A DNA stretch of 64,000 nucleotides from Polynucleobacter victoriensis (lineage in GTDB: Bacteria > Pseudomonadota > Gammaproteobacteria > Burkholderiales > Burkholderiaceae), in NCBI RefSeq assembly GCF_900187875.1, contig NZ_FYEX01000001.1:62001-126000 (forward strand). Direction: 5' to 3'. Made by a program: the position numbers and the translations under genes. Below the pieces are notes generated by a model. That model made no database searches. It worked only from the letters and a program-made list of their open reading frames with translations, and had not been told where the DNA came from. Positions 55,691 to 64,000 of this stretch are shown here, in pieces. Position 1 is the first letter of the stretch. Each line of letters opens with the position of its first letter.

Positions 55691-56017
55691 ATGAGCGACG
55701 CCATTAAATACGTAAGCGATGCATCTTTTGATCAAGATGTTTTGAAATCTGACAAACCAGTATTGCTCGACTTTTGGGCTGAGTGGTGCGGTCCTTGCAA
55801 AATGATTGGCCCTATCCTTGAAGAAGTTGCCAAGGAGTACGGCGAAAAGGTTCAAATTGCAAAAATGAACGTTGATGAAAACCAAGGTATCCCAGCTCAA
55901 TTTGGTATCCGCGGTATCCCTACGTTGATTTTGTTTAAAAATGGTGCGGTAGCTGCTCAAAAAGTGGGTGCTTTGTCTAAGTCTCAGTTGACTGCATTCT
56001 TGGATAGCCATATCTAA
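55691..56017 (+). CDS. trxA: thioredoxin 1
   Basis: The 108-aa cytoplasmic disulfide reductase has the active site WCGPC (Cys33, Cys36) in DFWAEWCGPCKMIGP and the cis-Pro loop GIRGIPTLILF. AAGGACTC precedes the ATG. A terminator follows at once, yet trxA-rho-rpmE order is conserved in betaproteobacteria. Confidence 0.97.
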   Translation: MSDAIKYVSDASFDQDVLKSDKPVLLDFWAEWCGPCKMIGPILEEVAKEYGEKVQIAKMNVDENQGIPAQFGIRGIPTLILFKNGAVAAQKVGALSKSQLTAFLDSHI

Positions 56018-56028
56018 TCCTAACCATG

Positions 56029-56056
56029 AAGGGGCTCATAAATTGAGCCCCTTTAC
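56029..56056 (+). terminator. intrinsic terminator of trxA
   Basis: AAGGGGCTCA / TGAGCCCCTT stem (10 bp) with a short loop is followed by TACTTTT. The T-run is interrupted but the stem is strong. Confidence 0.75.
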
Positions 56057-56081
56057 TTTTAGCTTTACAAAAATACGATAT

Positions 56082-56111
56082 TTGCTCTTTTTTTAATTTA
56101 GGGTGTAGAAT
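56082..56111 (+). promoter_or_regulatory. candidate rho promoter
   Basis: TTGCTC (56082-56087) and TAGAAT (56106-56111) at 18-base spacing would give a leader of about 80 bases before the rho ATG. Just upstream of the ATG is a 12-bp palindrome AGGCTTAAGCCT (56176-56187) and no Shine-Dalgarno sequence. Confidence 0.45.
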
Positions 56112-56199
56112 TCACCCAACCAATGACCAAACGTCCTGTTCAGGTCAATAATTCCAAAAATCTTGTTCTTTCTTAAGGCTTAAGCCTAATTCCAAACAC

Positions 56200-57462
56200 A
56201 TGCATCTCACAGAACTTAAAGCACTACACGTATCTGCCCTATTAGAAATGGCCGCAGGCCTAGAGATTGAAAATACTCAACGTATGCGTAAGCAAGAGTT
56301 GATGTTTGCCATTCTTAAAAAACGCGCTAAAGGCGGCGAAACTATATTTGGTGATGGCGTACTTGAAGTGCTGCCAGATGGGTTTGGATTTTTACGCTCA
56401 CCAGAGGCCTCATACATGGCGTCTACAGACGACATCTATATTTCTCCAGCTCAGATTCGTCGCTTTAACCTTCACACAGGTGATGCGATTGAAGGTGAAG
56501 TAAGAACACCTAAAGAAGGCGAACGTTACTTTGCTCTAGTTAAAGTAGACAAGATCAATGGTCTAGCACCTGAGGCGCTTAAAAACCGCATCATGTTTGA
56601 AAACTTAACGCCTCTTCACCCTGATCGCCCAATGCATTTAGAGCGCGACATCAAAGCTGAAGAGAATCTAACTGGACGAATCATCGATATGATTTCTCCA
56701 ATTGGTTTTGGTCAACGTGCTCTTTTGGTAGCTTCACCAAAATCAGGTAAGACTGTCATGATGCAGCACATCGCCCATGCGATCTCTGCTAATCATCCTG
56801 ATGCAGTCCTAATCGTTCTACTTGTTGATGAGCGCCCTGAAGAAGTTACAGAAATGCAACGCTCAGTTAAAGGTGAAGTCGTTGCATCTACATTTGATGA
56901 ACCAGCGGTTCGTCACGTCCAAGTTGCAGAGATGGTGATTGAAAAAGCTAAACGTTTAGTGGAAATGAAACGTGACGTCATCATTTTGCTTGACTCTATT
57001 ACTCGTTTAGCCCGTGCTTACAACACTGTTGTACCTTCATCAGGCAAAGTTCTATCTGGCGGTGTTGACGCCAATGCTTTACAAAGACCTAAGCGTTTCT
57101 TTGGTGCCGCACGTAATATCGAAGAAGGTGGATCACTAACTATCATCGCAACAGCTCTGATTGAGACTGGCAGCCGCATGGATGATTTGATCTATGAGGA
57201 ATTCAAAGGCACAGGCAACATGGAGGTTCACTTAGAACGCCGTCTTGCTGAACGTCGCGTTTACCCTGCTATCAACTTGAACAAGTCAGGCACACGTCGC
57301 GAAGAGTTACTCATCAAGCCAGAACTTCTCCAGAAGATCTGGGTACTACGCAAGCTTATTTCTGACATGGATGACATTGAAGCGATGAACTTTATCGTTG
57401 ATAAGCTCAAATCCACTAAAAATAATGCGGAATTCTTTGAACTAATGCGCCGTGGCGGTTAA
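56200..57462 (+). CDS. rho: transcription termination factor Rho
   Basis: The 420-aa hexameric RNA helicase has an N-terminal SAP-like and cold-shock RNA-binding domain (GVLEVLPDGFGFLRSP), Walker A SPKSGKTVMM (about 178-187), Walker B DVIILLDSITRLARAYN, and the R-loop/arginine-finger region. Length matches E. coli Rho (419), with no inserted domain. The leader lacks a recognisable ribosome-binding site. Confidence 0.97.
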   Translation: MHLTELKALHVSALLEMAAGLEIENTQRMRKQELMFAILKKRAKGGETIFGDGVLEVLPDGFGFLRSPEASYMASTDDIYISPAQIRRFNLHTGDAIEGEVRTPKEGERYFALVKVDKINGLAPEALKNRIMFENLTPLHPDRPMHLERDIKAEENLTGRIIDMISPIGFGQRALLVASPKSGKTVMMQHIAHAISANHPDAVLIVLLVDERPEEVTEMQRSVKGEVVASTFDEPAVRHVQVAEMVIEKAKRLVEMKRDVIILLDSITRLARAYNTVVPSSGKVLSGGVDANALQRPKRFFGAARNIEEGGSLTIIATALIETGSRMDDLIYEEFKGTGNMEVHLERRLAERRVYPAINLNKSGTRREELLIKPELLQKIWVLRKLISDMDDIEAMNFIVDKLKSTKNNAEFFELMRRGG

Positions 57463-57615
57463 ATTTTGATCAAAACTGGCTGAAAAACGTGGTTTTCCAG
57501 TCAGTTTTAGCCAAATTAAGCCCATATCTAGTATTTTTTGCTACAATTCTCGTTTTAATTCAGGCAAGTACCTATTTATTAAAATAGGCGGCTACCAAGC
57601 TTAAGGACTTTTTAA

Positions 57616-57882
57616 ATGAAACAAGGTATTCACCCAGATTACAAAGAAGTTGTTTTCTTAGACGTATCAAACAACTTCAGCTTCAAAACACGCTCTACTA
57701 TTGTTACTAAAGAAACAATCAAGTGGGAAGACGGTCAAGAGTATCCATTGGCTAAGATTGAAACTTCTTCTGAGTCACACCCGTTCTACACAGGTACTCA
57801 AAAGATTATGGACACTGCTGGTCGTGTTGAGAAATTCCGTCAAAAGTTTGGCGCAAAAGCTACAGGCAAAAAATCAGCCTAA
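57616..57882 (+). CDS. rpmE2: 50S ribosomal protein L31, type B
   Basis: The 88-aa protein matches the L31 family (MKQGIHPDYKEVVFLD, SSESHPFYTGTQK, GRVEKFRQKF). The zinc-ligand cysteines of type A L31 are absent, so it is the zinc-independent type B paralogue. AAGGAC precedes the ATG. As the sole L31 seen here, next to rho, it may be the housekeeping copy in this organism. Confidence 0.96.
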   Translation: MKQGIHPDYKEVVFLDVSNNFSFKTRSTIVTKETIKWEDGQEYPLAKIETSSESHPFYTGTQKIMDTAGRVEKFRQKFGAKATGKKSA

Positions 57883-57909
57883 GCAACACCCCTGCTCCAT
57901 ACGGACAAT

Positions 57910-57937
57910 AAAAAGGCAGCTCACGCTGCCTTTTTTA
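57910..57937 (+). terminator. intrinsic terminator of rpmE2
   Basis: AAAAGGCAGC / GCTGCCTTTTTT hairpin with a 4-base loop and T-run. Confidence 0.9.
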
Positions 57938-57984
57938 CTTAGATGCTTTTCATCGTTTAAAAATCAGGTCACAATTTAAGACAC

Positions 57985-59721
57985 ATGAGACCCATCAAAC
58001 TAACTGCCGCTGCCACAACGACCTTACCTAGGTATGTGTTGGTTCTAATCACAGCCATTTATGGCTTGATTGGCATTTTTGGTAGGGACCCGTGGAAAAA
58101 TGACGACGCTGCGGGCTTTGGCGCCATGTGGACCTTAGCAAATGGTTCCCTGCAAGATTGGCTATTGCCACACATCGATGGTCGGTCAGATATCTTGGCA
58201 GGACCGCTACCGTATTGGATTGGTGGCGCACTAATAAAAGCTTTTGCTCCATTAGTCGGGGCAAGCAACGCCGCTGGTATTTACTCGGCGGCATGTTTTT
58301 TCTTAAGTTGTGCAGCTATTTGGCATGCCTCATACCTATTAGGCCGAAGACCAGAAGTTCAACCTACAGCATTTGCTTTAGGTGGACAACCAGAACCGAG
58401 AGATTACGGTCGCACACTAGCTGATAGTGCCCTGATGATTTTTTTGGCATGTATTGGTTTAGCAACACGTGCACATGAAACAACTCCAGCGCTCGCTCAA
58501 TTACTGGGTGTCACGACCCTACTCTATGGTTTAGTACGTGGTCTCGATAAACCCATTCAAGGTGGCTTTTGGACTGGTGTTGGCTTAGCGGTAATTGCAC
58601 TATCAGCATCACTTTGGCTGTTTGTAGTGATGTTTGCCGGCTTGCTAATTTCATTAGCCATTTGCGAAGTAAAACCAAATGCTAAATGGTTAGGCATGAC
58701 TTGGTTAGGATCAGTGCTTGGCATCGGCTTGTGGCCTGCTTTGTGGTGGTTGTTTGATTTGCCGACACCACTGATAAAGCAAGCATGGCATGAGTGGTGG
58801 TCTAACGATAGCATTCAATTTATCGCCTCAAGTAAGTCAGTTGGATTCTTGGCACGAAATCTACCTCTTTATGCGTGGCCTGTTTGGCCGCTAGCACTAT
58901 GGAGTATTTGGTTTTGGCGTAAGGGAACTAATTACCCATTAGGAGGTATTCGTAATCCTAATATGGCCCTACCTCTAGGCTTGGTTATTGCTGGGCTGAT
59001 TTATTTAACGCACCTATCTGCACTTAATGAACAATCATTGTTGATCATCATTCCACCGATGGTCATTTGGGCATGCTTTAGCTTACCAATTATTAAACGT
59101 AGCGTGATTAGCTTTATTGATTGGTTAGCCCTACTAAGCTTTACGATTATTGGTGCTTTTATTTGGGTAATGTGGTTTGCCATGACAACCAACTTCCCTG
59201 CAAGCCTTGCTAGAAATGTGGCAAAAAAAGTTCCAGGGTTTATCCATGAAGTAAATTGGTTAGCTCTCATAGCAGCGATTGCTGCAACAGCGTTATGGGT
59301 CATGGTTGTCAAATGGAGAACTTCAAGAGCACCCAAAGTAATTTGGCGAGCTGTGGTGATTTCTGCATCAGGCACAACACTCACATGGGTTTTATTAATG
59401 ACCTTGTGGCTACCAACCATCAACTATGCAAAAACTTATCAATCTGTAGCAGCGAGATTGGTTGCTGCCACACCTAAAGATGCTCGGTGTATTAACTCAA
59501 CTCATCTAGGAGATGGTCAACTTGGTTCGTTTGTGTATTTCACATCTTTGAAATTTAGAGATGATGCAAGCTGTGATTTATGGATTAGCAACCAACCAGG
59601 CATGGCACGACAAACAGCCGAGAAGATTGGAATCAATCTAGAATTAATTTGGGAAGATCGACGCGTGAGTGACAGAAACGAGAGACTACGCTTATACAAA
59701 GTCACAGGCAATGCTCGCTAA
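57985..59721 (+). CDS. polytopic membrane glycosyltransferase-like protein (GT39/ArnT-type candidate)
   Basis: This 578-aa membrane protein has about eleven hydrophobic segments and a first periplasmic loop with acidic residues (GRDPWKNDDAAGFGAMW), as in lipid-linked sugar transferases of the GT-C fold such as ArnT and PMTs. The loop then reads LLPHIDGRSDILAGPLPYW, reminiscent of the conserved proline/aromatic loop-1 region of that fold. A soluble C-terminal domain with several Cys (ARCINSTHLG, ASCDLWI) follows. Donor and acceptor are unknown. It overlaps the MATE gene by 11 bases. Confidence 0.7.
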   Translation: MRPIKLTAAATTTLPRYVLVLITAIYGLIGIFGRDPWKNDDAAGFGAMWTLANGSLQDWLLPHIDGRSDILAGPLPYWIGGALIKAFAPLVGASNAAGIYSAACFFLSCAAIWHASYLLGRRPEVQPTAFALGGQPEPRDYGRTLADSALMIFLACIGLATRAHETTPALAQLLGVTTLLYGLVRGLDKPIQGGFWTGVGLAVIALSASLWLFVVMFAGLLISLAICEVKPNAKWLGMTWLGSVLGIGLWPALWWLFDLPTPLIKQAWHEWWSNDSIQFIASSKSVGFLARNLPLYAWPVWPLALWSIWFWRKGTNYPLGGIRNPNMALPLGLVIAGLIYLTHLSALNEQSLLIIIPPMVIWACFSLPIIKRSVISFIDWLALLSFTIIGAFIWVMWFAMTTNFPASLARNVAKKVPGFIHEVNWLALIAAIAATALWVMVVKWRTSRAPKVIWRAVVISASGTTLTWVLLMTLWLPTINYAKTYQSVAARLVAATPKDARCINSTHLGDGQLGSFVYFTSLKFRDDASCDLWISNQPGMARQTAEKIGINLELIWEDRRVSDRNERLRLYKVTGNAR

Positions 59722-61090
59722 ACTTCAAAGAGATATACCAAAACTTATAGGATTAGCTGGCCCACTACTGGTAGGCCAGTTAGCTGTAATTGCCTTTGGC
59801 GTGATGGACACAGCGATGGTGGCTCGCTACTCAGCTGATGATCTGGCTGCGCTTGCCATGGCTAGTTCTGTATTTATTAGCATCTATGTTGGATTAACTG
59901 GAGTTGTTTCAGCACTAGCACCAATTGCTGGCCAATTATTCGGTGCTAAACGCTTTGATGAAATCGGTGAAGAAGTCCGCCAAGGATGGTGGCTATCCCT
60001 TGGCCTGAGCCTCTTTGGCATTCTCATATTAGCCAACCCAGGAATATTGCTATCAATCGCCAATGCCAGCCCAGAAGTCGAAGCAAAAGCGATTTTGTAT
60101 TTACAAATCGTTGCATGGGGGCTACCTGCAAGTATGGCCATGAGAGTGCTAGTAGCCTTTCATAATGCCGTCTCAAAACCCACAGTAATTACTTGGTTGC
60201 AAATTATCGGTTTACTTCTCAAGATACCCCTAAATGCGTGGCTGATTTATGGCGGCCTTGGAATCGACCCAATGGGCGGCCCAGGATGCGCACTCGCCAC
60301 TGTTGTAATTAACTGGCTATGGTTGATTGCAGCGCTGTGGATTGTCTATCAAGGTAAGTTCTATCAAATATTTGCCGTCTACCAACGCTTTAGCTGGCCT
60401 GATAAACATAAAATCAGCACCTTGTTAAAGCTGGGCCTACCTATTGGATTGAGCTATTTGATAGAGGTAACCTCTTTCGCTTTCATGGCATTGTTTATTG
60501 CTCGCCTTGGCACATTACCTCTTGCAGGACATCAGATTGTTGCTAACTTAGGCACGGTTTTATACATGCTGCCTCTATCACTATCAATTGCCACATCCAC
60601 TTTAGTTGCACAATCTATTGGAGCTGACAAACCTACCTTGGCCAAAGAAATTGGTTGGTCATCTTTAATGTTTACAACAAGTATTTGTGTACTGGTGGGC
60701 TTACTTGTCTGGCAGTTTAAATACCCCCTACTAGACTTATATGCTCCGCCCGAAGAAGTCAGATTGGCCGCAATTCCGTTATTTTTATTTATAGCGTTTT
60801 ACCAAATTTTTGATGCACTACAAGTTACTTCAGCATTTATTCTGCGCGGCTACCGAGTAGCATTTTGGCCAATGTGGATCTACGCCATCTCTCTATGGGG
60901 AGTTGGATTGGGAGGCGGTTATATATTGGGCTTTAACTTAACCGGCAATATTCCAGAACTACTTCAAGGGGCTCAAGGTTTCTGGTTTGCAAACAGCATG
61001 AGCCTAGCAATTGCTGCAGCACTTCTGATGACCCTATTCAAGCACACCGCTAAACGCTTTGAAAAAGAGCATCCCCCAGTTGAAGTGTAA
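59711..61090 (+). CDS. MATE family efflux transporter
   Basis: The 459-aa protein has twelve predicted helices in two similar halves; the N-half shows LAGPLLVGQLAVIAFGVMDTAMVARYS and GAKRFDEIGEEVRQGW, the C-half GLPIGLSYLIEVTSFAFMALFIARLGTLPLAGHQ split over two helices. It groups with NorM-like sodium or proton drug antiporters. The start at 59711 lies within the end of the upstream gene, indicating translational coupling; longer in-frame readings are not supported. Confidence 0.92.
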   Translation: MLAKLQRDIPKLIGLAGPLLVGQLAVIAFGVMDTAMVARYSADDLAALAMASSVFISIYVGLTGVVSALAPIAGQLFGAKRFDEIGEEVRQGWWLSLGLSLFGILILANPGILLSIANASPEVEAKAILYLQIVAWGLPASMAMRVLVAFHNAVSKPTVITWLQIIGLLLKIPLNAWLIYGGLGIDPMGGPGCALATVVINWLWLIAALWIVYQGKFYQIFAVYQRFSWPDKHKISTLLKLGLPIGLSYLIEVTSFAFMALFIARLGTLPLAGHQIVANLGTVLYMLPLSLSIATSTLVAQSIGADKPTLAKEIGWSSLMFTTSICVLVGLLVWQFKYPLLDLYAPPEEVRLAAIPLFLFIAFYQIFDALQVTSAFILRGYRVAFWPMWIYAISLWGVGLGGGYILGFNLTGNIPELLQGAQGFWFANSMSLAIAAALLMTLFKHTAKRFEKEHPPVEV

Positions 61091-61127
61091 CTTCGGTATT
61101 GAAGCAATACTCTAATTTGATGAGCTA

Positions 61128-61154
61128 ATAAAAAAAGGCTTCCGAAGAAGCCTT
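61128..61154 (-). terminator. intrinsic terminator of the glycine-zipper gene
   Basis: On the minus strand AAGGCTTC-TTCG-GAAGCCTT is followed by seven T's. The UUCG-type tetraloop makes it very stable. Confidence 0.9.
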
Positions 61155-61173
61155 GTCATTTATTTTAGAAAGA

Positions 61174-61665
61174 TTATTTCTTAGGCGCAGGTGGTGCTGG
61201 ATCAGCTGGTTTTTGGATTGCATAACCAGGAACTTGATTACCTTTTGAATACATACATTGCTGATACGCGATGTCATAACGACGTTGGACTTCTTTTGAA
61301 GCATCATTACCACCAGTAGCACCCATTGCCGCACCGCCTAATAGACCAACCGCAGCACCAGTTCCAACATTTTTAGAGCTACCACCATTTGCTACTGCGC
61401 CAGCCACTGCACCTAGCGCAGCACCAATAACTGCTGTTTTTGCTGTGTTCTTTGCAGCAATTTCGTCAGCAGTTGTATTAAGTGAGTTTTGCGCGTAATC
61501 ACGACATTCTTTGTCATCATTTTTAAAGACATCAAATGGCTTACCTGGTGCTGGCATAACAGTTAAGCTTGGACCAACTGGTGTCGATGCACAACCAACC
61601 ATCAGAATGGTTACCATCGCCAATGCACTGATTTGACCGAGTTTTTTAAAATTGCTATTTACCAT
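61174..61665 (-). CDS. glycine-zipper outer-membrane lipoprotein
   Basis: The 163-aa product has a lipoprotein signal ending LMVGC (Cys25). The central stretch, about 80-120, is a glycine zipper (AVIGAALGAVAGAVANGG and GAAVGLLGGAAMGATGG), and the tail is Pro/Ala/Lys-rich. Two Cys, in DKECRDYA and YQQCMYS, flank the zipper as in Gly-zipper_YMGG-type proteins. The role is probably in envelope structure; no partner is adjacent. Confidence 0.82.
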   Translation of the reverse strand: MVNSNFKKLGQISALAMVTILMVGCASTPVGPSLTVMPAPGKPFDVFKNDDKECRDYAQNSLNTTADEIAAKNTAKTAVIGAALGAVAGAVANGGSSKNVGTGAAVGLLGGAAMGATGGNDASKEVQRRYDIAYQQCMYSKGNQVPGYAIQKPADPAPPAPKK

Positions 61666-61817
61666 GTTTCATTATTCCAATTTATCTAATGATTTGAGTA
61701 ACTCTTACTATCTTAGCTACCTTGACTATCTTAAATCAATCTACATATACCTACACAGCTTTACTTATACCTATAACGTGTCAAAGTCTTGGGAGATGAC
61801 AATTCAAGAAATTTTAA

Positions 61818-63788
61818 TTAATTAAAGCTAGCTTCAATTTCATCAATATTAGCAACCCACTCTAACCACTGCTCTTCAATAGTTGCTAGATTCTCATTGA
61901 TTAACTTAAGATTTTTACCTAATTGAGCAATTTCAGCTGGTGATATTGGTTGCGATAATTGAGTTTCAATATCAAATTTCTGACGATTAAGATCAGCCAT
62001 ATCTTTTTCAGCTTTTTCTATCTTCTTTTTGATAGGCTTTACTAAAGCATTGATCTCTTGACGACGGGCAGCATCTAACTTTTTCTGTTCGCTAGACTTA
62101 ACCACTGGTTTAACTTTATCAATCTCGATAGGTGTCACATCAACCACTTCAGTTATTGTTTTTGCTTCTTCGCGTAAGCGCTTTGACTCATCTAGTAAGT
62201 ATTGCTGGTAATCATCCAAGTCGCCATCAAAAGGTTTGATTTCACCACGACCAACCAACCAGAATTCATCACAGACAGCCCTTAACAAGGCACGATCATG
62301 ACTAACTAGCATGACAGTACCCTCAAACTCGTTGAGAGCCATAGAAAGAGCTTCTCGAGTTGCAAGATCTAAATGATTAGTTGGCTCATCTAGCAACAAT
62401 AGATTAGGACGTTGCCAAACAATCATGGCCAATACCAAGCGAGCCTTCTCACCACCACTCATGGTGCCAACTGCCTGCTTAACCATGTCGCCAGCAAAAT
62501 TGAAAGTTCCCAAGAAATTTCTTAAATCTTGCTCTTTACCAGATTCAGCAGCGTTAGGTCCCAAGTCTTTCGCAAGGCGAATCATATGTTCCAGAGGATT
62601 GTCCTCAGACCTCAACACATCTAACTCTTGTTGAGCAAAATAACCAATATTTAAACCTTTGCCCTCAGTAACGACACCAGCCAACTGAGGCATCGTTCTG
62701 GCAATAGTTTTAACCAAAGTAGACTTACCTTGACCGTTTGCCCCCAAGATACCAATGCGTTGTCCAGCCAATACCGATTTTTTGACATCTTTGATGATGA
62801 TTTTGTTTGTACCATCTACCTGATAACCAAAACTTGCATCACTAATAGCCAACATCGGGTTAGGTAGATTTTGAGGTTCTTTAAACTCAAAGGTAAATTC
62901 TGCATCAGCTAAAACTGGAGCAATCTTTTCCATGCGCTCAAGTGCCTTCACCCTACTTTGAGCTTGCTTAGCCTTACTAGCTTTAGCTTTAAATCTTGTA
63001 ATGAATTTCTGTAAATGAGCAATTTTTTCTTGTTGCTTTGCGAATGATGCTTGCTGGAGTTCAAGTTGCTGAGCGCGCATTGTTTCAAAAGAACTATAGT
63101 TGCCGCCATACCTATTCAATTTGGCATGCTCAATATGGAGTGTGACATTGGTCACAGCATCTAAAAATTCGCGATCATGAGAAATCACAATCATGGTTCC
63201 AGGATAACGCTTAAGCCAAGCCTCCAACCAAACCAATGCATCTAAATCTAAGTGGTTGGTTGGCTCATCTAACAGCAGTAAATCAGATGGACACATCAAC
63301 GCACGAGCTAACTGCAAACGCATACGCCAACCACCAGAGAAACTATTAACAGGTTGATCCAGTTCGCTAACCTTAAAACCCAAACCTAAGATCAAAGATT
63401 GAGCTCTAGAAATTGCATCATGCTCACCAGCATCCGCCAAATCAGCATGTGCATGAGCCATAGCCATGCCGTCCTCAGCCAACTCAGCGAGAGCTAAAGC
63501 TTGTCTTAATTCAATTAGTTTTGTGTCACCCGCTATAACAAAATCAGTAGCAGTCTCCTCTGTTTCTGGCATATTTTGCGCAACTTGCGCCATACGCCAA
63601 ATCTTCGGAATTGAACAATCACCACCATCTTCGTGCAACGAGCCATTTAACAGTGCAAATAGTGTTGATTTACCAGCACCATTACGACCGACTAAGCCAA
63701 CCTTTTCACCAGGATTAAGAGTGACCGTCGCCTTATCTAAAAGTAATTTGGCACCACGACGTAAAGAAACGTTATTTAAGGTAATCAT
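61818..63788 (-). CDS. ABC-F family ATPase, YheS/Uup-like
   Basis: The 656-aa protein has two ABC cassettes without membrane domains: Walker A GRNGAGKST (34-42) and GANGQGKST, signatures FSGGWRMRLQLARALM and MSGGEKARLVLAMI, both followed by LLLDEPTNHLDL. The linker (about 240-290, KARFKAKASKAKQAQ) matches the P-site tRNA interaction motif of translation ABC-F factors. The C-terminal coiled coil resembles YheS. It likely helps stalled ribosomes. Confidence 0.92.
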   Translation of the reverse strand: MITLNNVSLRRGAKLLLDKATVTLNPGEKVGLVGRNGAGKSTLFALLNGSLHEDGGDCSIPKIWRMAQVAQNMPETEETATDFVIAGDTKLIELRQALALAELAEDGMAMAHAHADLADAGEHDAISRAQSLILGLGFKVSELDQPVNSFSGGWRMRLQLARALMCPSDLLLLDEPTNHLDLDALVWLEAWLKRYPGTMIVISHDREFLDAVTNVTLHIEHAKLNRYGGNYSSFETMRAQQLELQQASFAKQQEKIAHLQKFITRFKAKASKAKQAQSRVKALERMEKIAPVLADAEFTFEFKEPQNLPNPMLAISDASFGYQVDGTNKIIIKDVKKSVLAGQRIGILGANGQGKSTLVKTIARTMPQLAGVVTEGKGLNIGYFAQQELDVLRSEDNPLEHMIRLAKDLGPNAAESGKEQDLRNFLGTFNFAGDMVKQAVGTMSGGEKARLVLAMIVWQRPNLLLLDEPTNHLDLATREALSMALNEFEGTVMLVSHDRALLRAVCDEFWLVGRGEIKPFDGDLDDYQQYLLDESKRLREEAKTITEVVDVTPIEIDKVKPVVKSSEQKKLDAARRQEINALVKPIKKKIEKAEKDMADLNRQKFDIETQLSQPISPAEIAQLGKNLKLINENLATIEEQWLEWVANIDEIEASFN

Positions 63789-63947
63789 TATGAGCAGTCA
63801 TACCAGCCACTGCTGGGTTATTTCTACGTCATCAAACACTCTGTATGACGCAAAAGATTATGTAGCCCATGATTTTAACTGACAAAGTGATTTAGCTAAC
63901 TCACACAGCATCTAGCCTGCAATGCTTATATTGCAAAGACTAATTGA

Positions 63948-64000
63948 TTAATCAGTAGAAGATTTTAGATAACGATAAAGTGTTGTTCTAGAAACACCCA
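63948..64000 (-). CDS. C-terminal fragment of a resolvase/invertase-type protein
   Basis: Reading in from the right edge on the minus strand, the only frame with a sensible end gives GVSRTTLYRYLKSSTD followed by TAA (63948-63950). GVSRTTLYRYL is the recognition helix of the C-terminal helix-turn-helix of serine recombinases (Hin has GVSTLYRYF). Only 16 residues are visible, so another HTH protein is possible. The rest of the gene is outside the window. Confidence 0.5.
   Translation of the reverse strand, partial: GVSRTTLYRYLKSSTD

Noticed and set aside
55610..56011. 133-aa open frame on the minus strand covering trxA
   Set aside because: It is the antisense shadow of thioredoxin, which has a full WCGPC site, RBS and terminator; the antisense product shows no domain.
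57470..57512. Imperfect hairpin after rho (AAAACTGGCTG / CAGTCAGTTTT)
   Set aside because: It has mismatches and no T-run after the stem, so I do not list it as a terminator although it may slow transcription.
1..64000. Search for CRISPR arrays, insertion sequences, prophage genes and rRNA
   Set aside because: No regularly spaced repeats, transposases, phage structural genes or rRNA segments were seen; the density of housekeeping genes leaves little room for them.

Overview
The window reads as chromosomal DNA of an AT-rich betaproteobacterium of the Burkholderiales. The best guess is Polynucleobacter or a close freshwater relative. This rests on the gene order ispG-hisS-yfgM-bamB-der-hfq-hflX-hflK-hflC-hisZ-purA, rpoS downstream of surE-pcm-nlpD, dnaX-ybaB-recR next to the SRP RNA gene, and the low GC content. 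The genus is inferred; no rRNA is present. Coding density is very high, no gene-free stretch reaches 300 bases, and no insertion sequence, prophage or CRISPR array is visible. The only hint of a mobile element is the last 16 codons of a resolvase-like protein at the right edge.

Left part (1-12.1 kb), carbon metabolism: malate synthase A (cut by the left edge) and a complete propionyl-CoA to succinyl-CoA operon on the minus strand (methylmalonyl-CoA mutase, MeaB, PccB, PccA, epimerase). A divergent GntR/FCD regulator starts inside a perfect 22-bp palindrome that also overlaps its promoter. Two small c-type cytochromes and a RidA-like/crotonase pair follow.

12-26 kb: parC and parE; head to head with parE lie a CaiB/BaiF CoA-transferase and an MFS carrier; then tRNA-Arg, a lipoprotein, a SemiSWEET-like protein and a small Rieske protein. 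Next comes a probable thiamine-salvage locus: a Nudix hydrolase of the DUF4743/Tnr3 type, a PnuC/PnuT-type transporter, a NadR-kinase-like ATPase, a TPP riboswitch and a TonB-dependent receptor. I judge this the most interesting part of the window. A GNAT enzyme, a DUF486 protein, tRNA-Asn and tRNA-Leu follow.

26-40 kb, minus strand: a long housekeeping block from ndk, rlmN, ispG and hisS through yfgM, bamB, der, hfq, hflX, hflK, hflC and hisZ to purA. Many genes overlap or are separated by a few bases.

40-64 kb: a BI-1 family membrane protein; rlmD with a PolB-like exonuclease; surE-pcm-nlpD-rpoS; dnaX-ybaB-recR; the 4.5S RNA; an AddAB-type helicase-nuclease pair; trxA, rho and rpmE on the plus strand; a polytopic glycosyltransferase-like protein overlapping a MATE exporter; a glycine-zipper lipoprotein; an ABC-F ATPase; and the resolvase-like fragment.
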